From NCBI GenBank assembly GCA_910577155.1, contig CAJTMS010000014.1, positions 1-38,669 on the forward strand: a stretch of 38,669 nucleotides of DNA, in the 5' to 3' direction. This document shows, piece by piece, positions 17,207 through 25,286 of this stretch. The DNA comes from an uncultured Mailhella sp. (GTDB taxonomy: Bacteria; Desulfobacterota; Desulfovibrionia; Desulfovibrionales; Desulfovibrionaceae). Position numbers and translations under genes: made by a program. Positions within the stretch are counted from its first letter, which is position 1; every line of letters starts with the position of its first letter. The notes beneath the pieces are model-generated. The model searched no databases and had not been told where the DNA came from. It worked only from the letters and a program-made list of their open reading frames with translations.

Positions 17207-18507
17207 AGCATACCTTTTAAATTTCCTTGTCCTGTAGCGGCAAGGACAGAATGCCAATAATGGGATTTAATATCGAGTTTTCTGCGCTGTCTTGTCACAA
17301 TATCAAAAGGCAAATGCACATAGCGTCCCATAAGCTTGGAAACCACCATTTCCGTTTTGCCGCACATGCCGGCGTCTACGGCAAGACGCCCTAAAAATCC
17401 GCAGTAAACCCGATCGTCTGCATTGGCAGGTACAGCCCGTACCATATAACTGGGGTCAATATATTTAATGACAGCAGGGAAATTTCTGTCTTTAAAATAC
17501 GCTTTAATGACTTTTTGCAAATACTGCCCAATATCCTGCAAAATAATATTGCCGGAACTGTCTTTCTGCCCCGTTTCCTGCATAAGATATTGTCCTGCGC
17601 CTTCTGCCACCACAATAACGGCATGATGACGCTGAATAAGCCGCTCTTCCAAGGCAGGCAGCAGTCCCCCCTCTCCGTACAGGGAAAATTCCACTTCCGG
17701 AACCAGCACAAAATTGACAAGACTGAGAGAAACTGTTGCATGGGCGGCAATAAAGCCGGATTCCCGTCCCATAAGCTTAACAATGCCAATTCCGTTATTC
17801 ATCCCAACCGCCTCGGTATGGGCAGCGGCAATTGCTTTTGTGGCTTCGTCAACGGCGGTTGCAAAACCAAAAGACTGTTCCACAAAATTGATATCATTAT
17901 CAATGGTTTTGGGCACCCCGATAACAGACAGGGTCAAATTATGCTCTTTTACGGCAGCTGAAATTGCCTTGGCAGCTTTCATTGTACCATCACCACCAAG
18001 GATAAAAAGCAAATTAATGCCCCGTTCATACAGGAAATTTGCAATATCATCAAAATTTTGTGCACCGCGGGAAGAGCCTAAAATTGTTCCTCCCAGCATA
18101 TAAATAGTGGAAACAAAATCAGGGGTTAATTGTAAAAGTTCATGCCCGTACTTTTCAGGGACAAAACCTTCCAAGCCATAGGGAATGCCCACAATATCCC
18201 GTACTCCGTAGCCATGCCATAATTCCATGACAATGGAACGGATAACGTCATTCAAGCCCGGGCATAAGCCTCCGCAGGTTACAATGGCAACTTTTGTTTT
18301 TTGCGGGTCAAAAAAGATTTTTTCTCTTGGTCCCGCTTCTTGAAAATACAAGGTGCTTGCGTCACTTTCTGACGCATTGCCGCAGGCTTTAACAAATTCT
18401 TCAGAAACATAAATAGGTACATAGTCATCGGTTACGGAGCCATGTTTTCTCCTTGGATTATCAAATTTACATTCTCCCAGATTTTTTATGAAAAATTCTT
18501 TTTCCAT
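17203..18507 (-). CDS. 6-phosphofructokinase, ATP-type signature
   Basis: Phosphorylates fructose 6-phosphate to fructose 1,6-bisphosphate in glycolysis; cytoplasmic. It has 434 residues, longer than the 320-residue E. coli type because of an N-terminal extension of about 70 residues. Motifs: TCGGLCPGLNDVIRSI near residue 77, GGDGT at 171-175 and PKTIDND at 199-205, and MGRESGFIAAHA. The glycine after GGD is the mark of ATP use, since pyrophosphate-dependent enzymes have aspartate there, while the lysine in PKTIDND is typical of pyrophosphate enzymes and of one long ATP-dependent clade. ATP is therefore likely but untested. AGAGGAAATA precedes the ATG. It lies 38 bases after ftsY, and its stop overlaps the addA-like start. 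Confidence 0.9.
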   Translation of the reverse strand: MEKEFFIKNLGECKFDNPRRKHGSVTDDYVPIYVSEEFVKACGNASESDASTLYFQEAGPREKIFFDPQKTKVAIVTCGGLCPGLNDVIRSIVMELWHGYGVRDIVGIPYGLEGFVPEKYGHELLQLTPDFVSTIYMLGGTILGSSRGAQNFDDIANFLYERGINLLFILGGDGTMKAAKAISAAVKEHNLTLSVIGVPKTIDNDINFVEQSFGFATAVDEATKAIAAAHTEAVGMNNGIGIVKLMGRESGFIAAHATVSLSLVNFVLVPEVEFSLYGEGGLLPALEERLIQRHHAVIVVAEGAGQYLMQETGQKDSSGNIILQDIGQYLQKVIKAYFKDRNFPAVIKYIDPSYMVRAVPANADDRVYCGFLGRLAVDAGMCGKTEMVVSKLMGRYVHLPFDIVTRQRRKLDIKSHYWHSVLAATGQGNLKGML

Positions 18508-18545
18508 TATTTCCTCTTTATATTTCTACTTGTAAAATATATACG

Positions 18546-19847
18546 TTATGCTTCAATATCCCCAAGCAAAGCCTTTGCAAAATCATCAGGATTGAAAGGA
18601 CGCAAATCTTCCATTTTTTCTCCAAGCCCCACAAAGGTAATCGGCACTTCAAAGGTACCGGCAACAGCCATGGCAACACCGCCTTTTGCCGTTCCGTCCA
18701 GCTTGGTTAAAATAATTTCTGAAACGCCTCCGATTTCTTTAAAAACTTTTGTTTGCTGGATAGCGTTTTGTCCTGTGGTTGCGTCAATAACAAGTATGCT
18801 CCTGTGAGGCGCACCTTCATGCTTTTTGCCAAGGACATTTTTAATTTTTTGCAGTTCATCCATTAAATTGCTTTTATTATGCAGTCTTCCTGCTGTATCA
18901 ATAAAAACAAGGTCATAATTTCCAGCAAGAGCTTTGTCCATAGCTTCATAGGCAACAGCCGCAGGATCGGCATTGCTGCCTTTGGAATAAAAATCTACGC
19001 CAATGCGTTTTGCCCATTCTTCCAATTGTTCCACGGCAGCAGCTCTGAAAGTATCAGCCCCGGCAATAAGAATTTTCTTTCCCTGCATTTTGGCTCTGTA
19101 GGCAAGCTTGGCAATGGTAGTGGTTTTGCCGACACCGTTCACGCCAACCATAAGCACGACTTCCGGAAGGTTTATAGCAGTAATACGGCGCGGCATTTTA
19201 AAAAGTTCCCGCACTTCCTGCTGCAAATAGGGCAATAAATCTTTTGTATTTTCAATAGTATTCTGCTTTGCATGACGGCGCAGTTTTTCCACTAACTGCA
19301 TGGACAATTCCGCCCCCATATCGGACATAATAAAAAGTTCTTCCAACTCCTCAAAAAAGGCTTCGCTTGCTTTGCTGTGCCCTGAAAGAATGCTTTGCAA
19401 GCCCTTGCCCAGCTGGTTTCTGGTTTTTTCAAGACCTGTCTGCAGCTTTGCAAAAACAAGGTCTTTTTCGCTTTCTTCATCTTCCATTTCAAGGGCAAGA
19501 GCCAGACGATACTGCAGTTCAGAACGGAAATCAGCCACATACCGATAATCCATTTTTTTTGTCCATAAACGAAAATCATCAATAAATTTCGCAGCTTCTT
19601 CATCTGGCGTTTCCAAGGCTTTTAATAAAACGGCAAGTCGTGCCCACAACGTTTCATCAGCTTTTTCAACACCGTCCAAAATAACCTGCAGCCAAGCGGA
19701 AAGCTTTGGTTCGCATTGCCGTAATTTAACCGTAAACTGCTCTAATTCCTCAGGGGCAAGAGCCGTATACACCTGTTCGTTTTTATTTTCCTGTTTCGGC
19801 TCACTCGCGGAAGTAAATATTTTCTTGACAGCAGAAAAAAAGCCCAT
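18546..19847 (-). CDS. ftsY: Signal recognition particle receptor FtsY
   Basis: GTPase that docks SRP-ribosome complexes at the inner membrane for cotranslational insertion. The chosen start at 19847 gives 433 residues beginning MGFFSAVKKIF, an amphipathic membrane-targeting start; GGAGGAAAAT directly precedes it. A longer frame extends upstream to 20051, but it lacks a good ribosome binding site and reads into the divergent gene. The acidic A domain (about 20-130) is followed by the N and G domains. G-domain motifs are GVNGVGKTTT (G240, K241, T242), the SRP-family insert ADTFRAAAVEQL, DTAGR, and TKLDGTAKGG. First gene of the minus-strand unit with phosphofructokinase and the addA/addB-like pair. 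Confidence 0.96.
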   Translation of the reverse strand: MGFFSAVKKIFTSASEPKQENKNEQVYTALAPEELEQFTVKLRQCEPKLSAWLQVILDGVEKADETLWARLAVLLKALETPDEEAAKFIDDFRLWTKKMDYRYVADFRSELQYRLALALEMEDEESEKDLVFAKLQTGLEKTRNQLGKGLQSILSGHSKASEAFFEELEELFIMSDMGAELSMQLVEKLRRHAKQNTIENTKDLLPYLQQEVRELFKMPRRITAINLPEVVLMVGVNGVGKTTTIAKLAYRAKMQGKKILIAGADTFRAAAVEQLEEWAKRIGVDFYSKGSNADPAAVAYEAMDKALAGNYDLVFIDTAGRLHNKSNLMDELQKIKNVLGKKHEGAPHRSILVIDATTGQNAIQQTKVFKEIGGVSEIILTKLDGTAKGGVAMAVAGTFEVPITFVGLGEKMEDLRPFNPDDFAKALLGDIEA

Positions 19848-19878
19848 ATTTTCCTCCAAGGCTGATAAACATTGCATT

Positions 19879-19887
19879 ATGATAGCA
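19879..19887 (-). promoter_or_regulatory. Possible extended -10 element for ftsY
   Basis: On the minus strand, TGCTATCAT matches an extended -10 (TG, one base, then TATCAT) 32 bases before the ftsY start. I see no clear -35 at the right distance, so this is only a candidate. The intergenic gap to the divergent gene is 151 bases. Confidence 0.25.
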
Positions 19888-19998
19888 AAGAAGGTTAATT
19901 TTGTATAGAATAAAAACTTCTCTTTTTTTGCCAAACAGCATAAAGTTATTTTTAAAGTAACCGAAAAGGAATATGTATTCATAGAAAAGGAAGACGTC

Positions 19999-20475
19999 AT
20001 GTCTGACATTATAGACAAAACAAGTTTGAGTAAAATCCAAAAGGCAAGCATCCGCGCTTTATTAGAGGGTTTGCCGCAATACCAGAAAAAAACAAGTATC
20101 CATCAATACGAAAAACAATTGGTGGAAACTCGGACTATGATTTATCACAAACAAACAAGACGTCTTTTAACCCGCGAAGGCATGAATGATCCGGAAGCAC
20201 GCAAAGCCTTTGTTATTTCCCGAGTAGCACGGGAGCTTTGGACAAATTTCTGTATACGCGGTGAAGAAACGCCCATGCTTGCCCATTTGCAAAAAGAACT
20301 TTGCCGTATTTTTAATGCAAAACTCCATTTCCTCTATATTCCGGGAAGCATAGAACTTGTTATTTCGAAAGAAGAAGGTGATGCAACTGTGCCTTTAAAC
20401 CGTGACGAACATTATGCCATTATCAATAAAGCATGGGAAATTTGTCAGGAAGTTGTTGCCTCATATATGACATAA
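19999..20475 (+). CDS. Conserved-looking hypothetical protein, divergent from ftsY
   Basis: A 158-residue protein that I do not recognise. It has no signal peptide, membrane span or cysteine cluster and is probably cytoplasmic. Residues 1-75 are rich in lysine, arginine and glutamine and predicted helical; a middle part (about 75-110) is mixed, and residues 110-130 (HFLYIPGSIELVISKEEG) look like beta strands. GGAAGAC lies before the ATG, and codon usage resembles that of the neighbours, so I take it as a real gene. It is transcribed away from ftsY. A possible downstream partner is the small gene at 20584, but that one appears to have its own promoter. Confidence 0.75.
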   Translation: MSDIIDKTSLSKIQKASIRALLEGLPQYQKKTSIHQYEKQLVETRTMIYHKQTRRLLTREGMNDPEARKAFVISRVARELWTNFCIRGEETPMLAHLQKELCRIFNAKLHFLYIPGSIELVISKEEGDATVPLNRDEHYAIINKAWEICQEVVASYMT

Positions 20476-20519
20476 GTTTTTTTCATGCCATTTTCAAATT
20501 TTCTTATTAGTAATTATTC

Positions 20520-20548
20520 TTGACAGTCTGATAAAACATGTTTATTAA
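20520..20548 (+). promoter_or_regulatory. Candidate sigma-70 promoter for the DVU0772-like gene
   Basis: A consensus -35, TTGACA (20520-20525), is followed after 17 bases by TATTAA (20543-20548), a 4 of 6 match to the -10. The gene start is 35 bases further on. The -35 is perfect, the -10 only fair. Confidence 0.5.
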
Positions 20549-20583
20549 TAGGCTTAAAAAATATAAGAGAGAAAGGGTATTAT

Positions 20584-20940
20584 ATGGAAACAGAAATAAA
20601 AACACTGAAAGATGTTGCTTCTCTTATTATTGATTGGAATCTTGCCCCGGAAGATGCTGTTACCCTCTATCTGGAATGGGGAAATAATAATTGGCATGCC
20701 GAGCATGCTCCTGTTCGCTCCAAAGATGACTTTGCAACCTATTTTGTTGTTGATAATTGGGAAGAAAAACCCACTGTCCGCCTTATCCGCCGTAATTCCG
20801 AGCAGGCCATTGATCTGCTCACCGTCGATTTGCCCAAAGATTTGGAGGAAGAATTCAAAAAGGAACACGAAGGTTTGAAAGGCTTGTATTCCCCTACAGA
20901 AAACATCAAAAAATGGCTTCAGCAAGAAATTTATGCATAA
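20584..20940 (+). CDS. Small protein resembling the DVU0772 family
   Basis: A 118-residue soluble protein of unknown function. The features are a short helical start (LKDVASLIIDWNLAPEDA), a compact block with LYLEWGNNNWHA, RSKDDFATYFVVDNW and VRLIRRNSE, then an acidic helical tail. This pattern recalls the family named after Desulfovibrio vulgaris DVU0772, found as far as I remember mainly in Desulfovibrionales; the match is from memory and was not aligned. AGAGAGAAAGGG provides a ribosome binding site. A good terminator follows at 20981-21004, so with its own promoter it is probably a single-gene unit. Confidence 0.8.
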   Translation: METEIKTLKDVASLIIDWNLAPEDAVTLYLEWGNNNWHAEHAPVRSKDDFATYFVVDNWEEKPTVRLIRRNSEQAIDLLTVDLPKDLEEEFKKEHEGLKGLYSPTENIKKWLQQEIYA

Positions 20941-20980
20941 CAAAAATTGCTGAAACAGAGCAGCAAAAATAACTCCTCTT

Positions 20981-21004
20981 CTCCCCTTTATGGGGAGTTT
21001 TTTT
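20981..21004 (+). terminator. Rho-independent terminator after the DVU0772-like gene
   Basis: CTCCCC (20981-20986) pairs with GGGGAG (20992-20997) across a five-base loop, followed by seven T residues (20998-21004). It separates the plus-strand gene from convergent lnt. Confidence 0.85.
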
Positions 21005-21013
21005 ATAGACAAA

Positions 21014-22723
21014 TTATTCCTGCGAAGAGGCTGCAGCACGGCGCACCGTTTCCAGCCGATACTGCAAAACACCCATCATTTGCAAAAAGAGGAAAAGCGC
21101 TATGCCAATAAAGGGCAAATACGGTGCGGTAACTATAAAAATCGTTGGTGCGTAAGGGCGGATAGGCAAAGGCATTGTCAGGCTTTCATCCGTAAAAAGT
21201 TCTGACTGCAGTGTTATTTCTCCGTATTTATCAATAAAAGCGCTGATACCCGTATTACTTGCCCGTATCATGGGCAGTCCTGTTTCCACACAGCGCATGC
21301 GGGCTAAATTCAAATGCTGATACGGCGCAGAACTTTTGTCATACCATGCGTCATTGCTGACATTTAAAAGGACATGGGCAAAGTCATTCTGCAAACGTTT
21401 CCATGTCATTTCCGGGAAAATTGCCTCATAGCAAATAAGCGGCAAAAGATGAATATTTTTATCCTGATAGCGGATATGCATTATGGGCTGTTCATTTTGC
21501 CCTAAACTGTATGCACCCCCGTATTTTGCCAGCATATCATGAAAAGCGGACAAAAAAGGCAAAGAGGGAACGTATTCCCCAAAGGGCACAAGATGTTCTT
21601 TGGCATAAGAAGCTGTGCTTTTGCCATTTTGCACCGCTTCAACAGTATTATAATATTTTCCGTCCACTAACGAAGGAATACCAAAGAGCATGGTCTTCCC
21701 TGCGCTCCAGTCCAGCACTTCTTGGTATAAGTCTTTATGATAAGCAGAAGTGATAGGCAGTGCTGTTTCCGGATAAATCAAAATACTCTCTTCCTTTACT
21801 GTATATTCCGCCTCAGCCGAAAGCCTGAAAAATTTATTGACACTGTCTTGCTGAAAAAGAGGAGACCATTTGATATTTTGTGAAATATTCCCCTGAATAA
21901 TGGAAAAATTGACCATATCTTTATCTGTCCAGCGTAATACCTTATGCAAAGCCTGATCTTGGATAGCAGGCGATTCATGGACAGCAAGATAGGATACATC
22001 AAGCTTTTTACGGACGACATTCACCGTACTGGCATAATCCGTTTGCGGTACATTCTGCAAGGTTACAGCCCCATAAAAATACAGCAGAACAAGCAGCAAA
22101 ATTCCTGCATAATTCCCCAGTCCGCCTAAAGAACGGAGCATGCCAAAACGTTTTCCTGTTCCTGTATGTTTTCTTGTTTTTCTTGTAAGCATGAGTTCTG
22201 CCATAAAAAATGCTACCATGGCAAAAAACCCTGAAAGTGCATAGGAACCAAAAATGCTTGCCGTTTGTATCATAACAGGCAAAGGAGCAAAGGCTGAGGA
22301 AAGGGTAAACCACGGAAAGCCTGTTAAAAACCAGCCTCGGAAAATCTCCGTGAAATACCACAACAGCCCTAAACTGCAAATTCTATAAAACGGTGCCAAA
22401 TGTCTGGCTTTATGTGCATAAACCGCCAAAAGCGTGCCGTAAACGGCAAAATAAAAACCAAGTAAAAGAGGGAAAAACAAAGCAACGGCATAGGGAATTT
22501 TCCCATAGACATGGGCTGTCACGGCAAGCCAGTAAAAGGCGCTGCCATACCCGAACATTCCCATAATCAAGGTTTCCCGCACATAATTTTTACTGCTGTG
22601 GGCAAGAATATACAAACTGAACGGATACAGTAAAACAAAAAAAGGAATGGTTTTAATCGGGTTTTCAAATCCCAAAAAAATCCCCAATATTCCTAAAAGC
22701 ATAACGAGATATTTTTGCGGCAT
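21014..22723 (-). CDS. lnt: Apolipoprotein N-acyltransferase
   Basis: Inner-membrane enzyme adding the third acyl chain to the N-terminal cysteine of lipoproteins, the last step of their maturation before outer-membrane sorting. The 569 residues begin with about six membrane spans (residues 1-220), followed by a periplasmic nitrilase-like domain and a last span near the C-terminus. The catalytic triad is visible as E319 (YPETALPIT), K375 (AKEHLVPFGEY) and C431 (LICYEAIFPEM), plus NVSNDAWYDKSSAPYQH. I chose the ATG at 22723, preceded by GAGGAAAAT, over a GTG ten codons upstream. It is transcribed alone, convergent with the DVU0772-like gene. The lipoprotein at 34203 would be among its substrates. 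Confidence 0.94.
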   Translation of the reverse strand: MPQKYLVMLLGILGIFLGFENPIKTIPFFVLLYPFSLYILAHSSKNYVRETLIMGMFGYGSAFYWLAVTAHVYGKIPYAVALFFPLLLGFYFAVYGTLLAVYAHKARHLAPFYRICSLGLLWYFTEIFRGWFLTGFPWFTLSSAFAPLPVMIQTASIFGSYALSGFFAMVAFFMAELMLTRKTRKHTGTGKRFGMLRSLGGLGNYAGILLLVLLYFYGAVTLQNVPQTDYASTVNVVRKKLDVSYLAVHESPAIQDQALHKVLRWTDKDMVNFSIIQGNISQNIKWSPLFQQDSVNKFFRLSAEAEYTVKEESILIYPETALPITSAYHKDLYQEVLDWSAGKTMLFGIPSLVDGKYYNTVEAVQNGKSTASYAKEHLVPFGEYVPSLPFLSAFHDMLAKYGGAYSLGQNEQPIMHIRYQDKNIHLLPLICYEAIFPEMTWKRLQNDFAHVLLNVSNDAWYDKSSAPYQHLNLARMRCVETGLPMIRASNTGISAFIDKYGEITLQSELFTDESLTMPLPIRPYAPTIFIVTAPYLPFIGIALFLFLQMMGVLQYRLETVRRAAASSQE

Positions 22724-22843
22724 ATTTTCCTCACAAGAACGCCATTCTTTCACAGGTGCATAAAGTTTGCAAGAAATTTTGCACTAGAAATCCTATGAAC
22801 AGATAATTTTAACAGGCAATTTTCTTTTTTTCTGCGTCTTAAC

Positions 22844-22872
22844 TTGACCCGAAAAGGACAACATACTACACT
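22844..22872 (+). promoter_or_regulatory. Candidate sigma-70 promoter for the pyrK operon
   Basis: TTGACC (22844-22849) and TACACT (22867-22872) are separated by exactly 17 bases, about 75 bases before pyrK. A short inverted repeat (CGGTC and GACCG around a T-rich loop, about 22898-22914) lies in the leader. I cannot tell whether it has a regulatory role. Confidence 0.55.
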
Positions 22873-22946
22873 GTATCCCATACTTGATTCTCTCTCGGTC
22901 GGTTTTTGACCGGCTTCTTATCTAGCTTTTTGCCATGGAGACTGCT

Positions 22947-23768
22947 ATGGAAAATACTCCCGTTTTGCCTGCACGTGCGGAACTGACTGTTACAGACCTT
23001 GTTCCCTTTGGTTCTGTTGGAGAAAAAAAATTTTTTGCGCTGACCCTTTCCCGCCCGCATTGGGCAAACTGGCGTCCCGGTCAGTTTATTATGCTCCGTC
23101 CAAGCTCATGGAACAGTGAGCTGACATGGGCAAGACCTTTTTCCATTTGCCGTGTGACAAATCAATCCCTTGTGCTTTTCTTTCAGGTTGTCGGACGCGG
23201 AACAGAACAAATGGCACTGCTCAAACCCAAGGATAAAGTCATTGTCTGGGGACCTCTGGGCACATACTTCGCCATGGAAAACATGCCGACTCTTTTGCTG
23301 GCAGGCGGCATTGGCATTGCCCCTTTTGCCGGTTATGTGGAACAATATAATCTGCAGAACAAGCTGACCATGTTCTTCAGCCACAGACTGCCTGAACAAT
23401 ATTATCCTGTGGAAAGCCTTACCAGACATATAGAAGTTGAAACCAACTACGAACAAAACAGCGATGATTTACAAGTCACCCTTGATATCATTTATAAAAA
23501 AATGAAGGTCATGGCAGAAAACAACGGATTGGTTCTTGCCTGCGGACCTATGCCCTTTCTTAAAACCATTTGGAGAAATGCCCTTAGTTTGGGGGTGGCG
23601 ACACAATTATCACTGGAACAGCGCATGGCATGCGGTGTTGGTGCTTGCCTTGGCTGCGTTTCCACTACTTCCGACATCTACCCTGATAAGGAAAAAATCG
23701 GACTGCCTGTGCAAACCTGTACCAAGGGTCCTGTTTTCTGGGCGCACAAACTCAATTTAGACGCATAA
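22947..23768 (+). CDS. pyrK: Dihydroorotate dehydrogenase electron-transfer subunit PyrK
   Basis: FAD and [2Fe-2S] subunit that passes electrons from dihydroorotate oxidation to NAD+ in pyrimidine synthesis, forming a PyrD2K2 complex. The 273-residue chain has a ferredoxin-reductase-like FAD domain (ARPFSIC near residue 53), an NAD-binding part (LLAGGIGIAPFAGY) and the C-terminal cluster motif CGVGACLGC followed by QTCTKGP, giving four cysteine ligands. An in-frame ATG exists at 22935, but GGAG at 22937-22940 is well spaced only for 22947. pyrD starts 15 bases after the stop. This pairing points to a class 1B enzyme, common in anaerobes. Confidence 0.93.
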   Translation: MENTPVLPARAELTVTDLVPFGSVGEKKFFALTLSRPHWANWRPGQFIMLRPSSWNSELTWARPFSICRVTNQSLVLFFQVVGRGTEQMALLKPKDKVIVWGPLGTYFAMENMPTLLLAGGIGIAPFAGYVEQYNLQNKLTMFFSHRLPEQYYPVESLTRHIEVETNYEQNSDDLQVTLDIIYKKMKVMAENNGLVLACGPMPFLKTIWRNALSLGVATQLSLEQRMACGVGACLGCVSTTSDIYPDKEKIGLPVQTCTKGPVFWAHKLNLDA

Positions 23769-23783
23769 AAATAGGTTATAGTT

Positions 23784-24716
23784 ATGATGAATACCCATAT
23801 CTCTCTCAAAACAAAAAACGGCTCAAGTTTGGAATTAAAAAATCCTGTTATGAGTGCGTCCGGTACCTTTGGCTATGGCACGGAATTTATGCCTTACGGA
23901 GATGTGAGCAAATTAGGCGCAATTATTGTCAAAGGTTTGTCTTTGAAACCCCGTGCGGGAAATCCCCTTCCGCGTATTGCCGAAACTCCCTGCGGTATGC
24001 TCAATGCCGTGGGCCTGCAAAATGACGGAGTGGAAGCTTTTATTAAGTATAAGCTTCCTGCACTTCCTACCAATGACGTTCCTGTTATTGCCAATATTTA
24101 CGCCACATGTGCCGAAGATTTCGGAGAACTTTCCAATATTTTATCAAAAGAAGAAAAGCTGGCTGGGCTTGAAGTCAATATTTCCTGCCCCAATGTAAAG
24201 GCAGGCGGAGTTCTCTTTGGGCAAGACCCGCTTATGGCAAGCTCTATCGTGCAGGCTGTGAAAAAAAATGCAGGCAAACTCCCCGTTATTATCAAACTTT
24301 CCCCCAATGTCACCAGTATTGCTGAAATGGCAAAAGCTGTCGAAGCTGCAGGGGCTGATATGATTTCCTGCATCAATACCATTACCGGCATGGCAGTTGA
24401 TATCCGTTCCAAAAAACCGCTTTTAGCCAATATTGTGGGCGGGCTTTCCGGTCCGGCCATAAAACCTGTAGCCCTTCGCTGTGTCTGGCAGGTGGCACAG
24501 GCTGTGCAAATCCCTGTCATCGGCATTGGCGGCATTAAAAGTGCAAAAGATGTGCTGGAATTTATGCTGGTGGGGGCGAGTGCTGTGGAAGTCGGCACTG
24601 CGTCCTTTACCGATCCCTCCACGATTTTTAAAATTGTTCAGGATTTGCCTTCCCTTTGCGAAGAACTTGACATAAAAAACCTTGAAGAATACAGAAATAC
24701 CCTCGTTACAGGATAA
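23784..24716 (+). CDS. pyrD: Dihydroorotate dehydrogenase, catalytic subunit (class 1B)
   Basis: Flavoenzyme that oxidises dihydroorotate to orotate, the fourth step of UMP synthesis; in class 1B electrons go through PyrK to NAD+. The 310 residues form a TIM barrel. The active-site loop shows NISCPNVKAGG, with the cysteine that serves as base in class 1 enzymes (class 2 has serine). The flavin phosphate motif is seen in GIGGIKSAKDVLEFMLVGAS. Length is normal. Start codons ATGATG overlap; AGG at 23773-23775 favours 23784. It is preceded by pyrK and followed 31 bases later by pgpA, in one likely operon. Confidence 0.95.
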   Translation: MMNTHISLKTKNGSSLELKNPVMSASGTFGYGTEFMPYGDVSKLGAIIVKGLSLKPRAGNPLPRIAETPCGMLNAVGLQNDGVEAFIKYKLPALPTNDVPVIANIYATCAEDFGELSNILSKEEKLAGLEVNISCPNVKAGGVLFGQDPLMASSIVQAVKKNAGKLPVIIKLSPNVTSIAEMAKAVEAAGADMISCINTITGMAVDIRSKKPLLANIVGGLSGPAIKPVALRCVWQVAQAVQIPVIGIGGIKSAKDVLEFMLVGASAVEVGTASFTDPSTIFKIVQDLPSLCEELDIKNLEEYRNTLVTG

Positions 24717-24747
24717 GTATATACTATAACGAATTGACAGGATTACT

Positions 24748-25257
24748 ATGCGCTACTCACTCCTTACCAACCTTGCCACCCTCGGACTTGTGGGCAGAAT
24801 AAAAAAAGCCCCCGGCACAGCAGGCTCCTTTATTGCCGTTTTGCTTGCCCCCCTTTGTTTTTTACCGCTTTCCATCCCCCATCGCCTGCTTGTTCTGGTT
24901 ATCCTTTTTGTCATTGGGCTTAAAGCAAGCGAACAGGCAGAAATTGAACTTGGCGAAAAGGATCCGCAAAGCGTGATTATTGACGAAGTTCTCGGGCAAT
25001 GGCTGTCGCTTTTGCCTGTGAATACTCTTTCCTATTTCAGCACAAAAGCCATTGCTCCCCATGAATGGTTTGTGCTGATGATTGGCTTTTTGCTTTTCCG
25101 AGCCTTTGACATCAGTAAAATCGGACCTGTGGGGCTTTGTGAACGCAAACTCCGCGGCGGTCTTGGAATAATGGCAGATGACGCCATGGCAGGAATTTTA
25201 TGTGCTATGCTCATGTACCCATTCCAATTTTATGGAAATCTTATTTTTGGTTATTAA
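24748..25257 (+). CDS. pgpA: Phosphatidylglycerophosphatase A
   Basis: Membrane phosphatase converting phosphatidylglycerophosphate to phosphatidylglycerol. The 169 residues have the PgpA layout: an N-terminal GRIKKAPGTAGSF, then DPQSVIIDEVLGQWL with metal-binding acids, then FRAFDISKIGP and LGIMADDAMAG, separated by hydrophobic segments. Length is typical. AGGA lies five bases before the ATG. It is embedded between pyrD and the IMP cyclohydrolase gene with short gaps, so probably cotranscribed; the partners are not metabolically related. Confidence 0.9.
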   Translation: MRYSLLTNLATLGLVGRIKKAPGTAGSFIAVLLAPLCFLPLSIPHRLLVLVILFVIGLKASEQAEIELGEKDPQSVIIDEVLGQWLSLLPVNTLSYFSTKAIAPHEWFVLMIGFLLFRAFDISKIGPVGLCERKLRGGLGIMADDAMAGILCAMLMYPFQFYGNLIFGY

Positions 25258-25286
25258 CCCTTAACCTCATAACATAAGGAAAGACA

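Noticed and set aside
19848..20051. N-terminal extension of FtsY by 68 residues
   Set aside because: No ribosome binding site at the distal start, it overlaps the divergent gene, and GGAGGAAAAT stands directly before the internal ATG at 19847.
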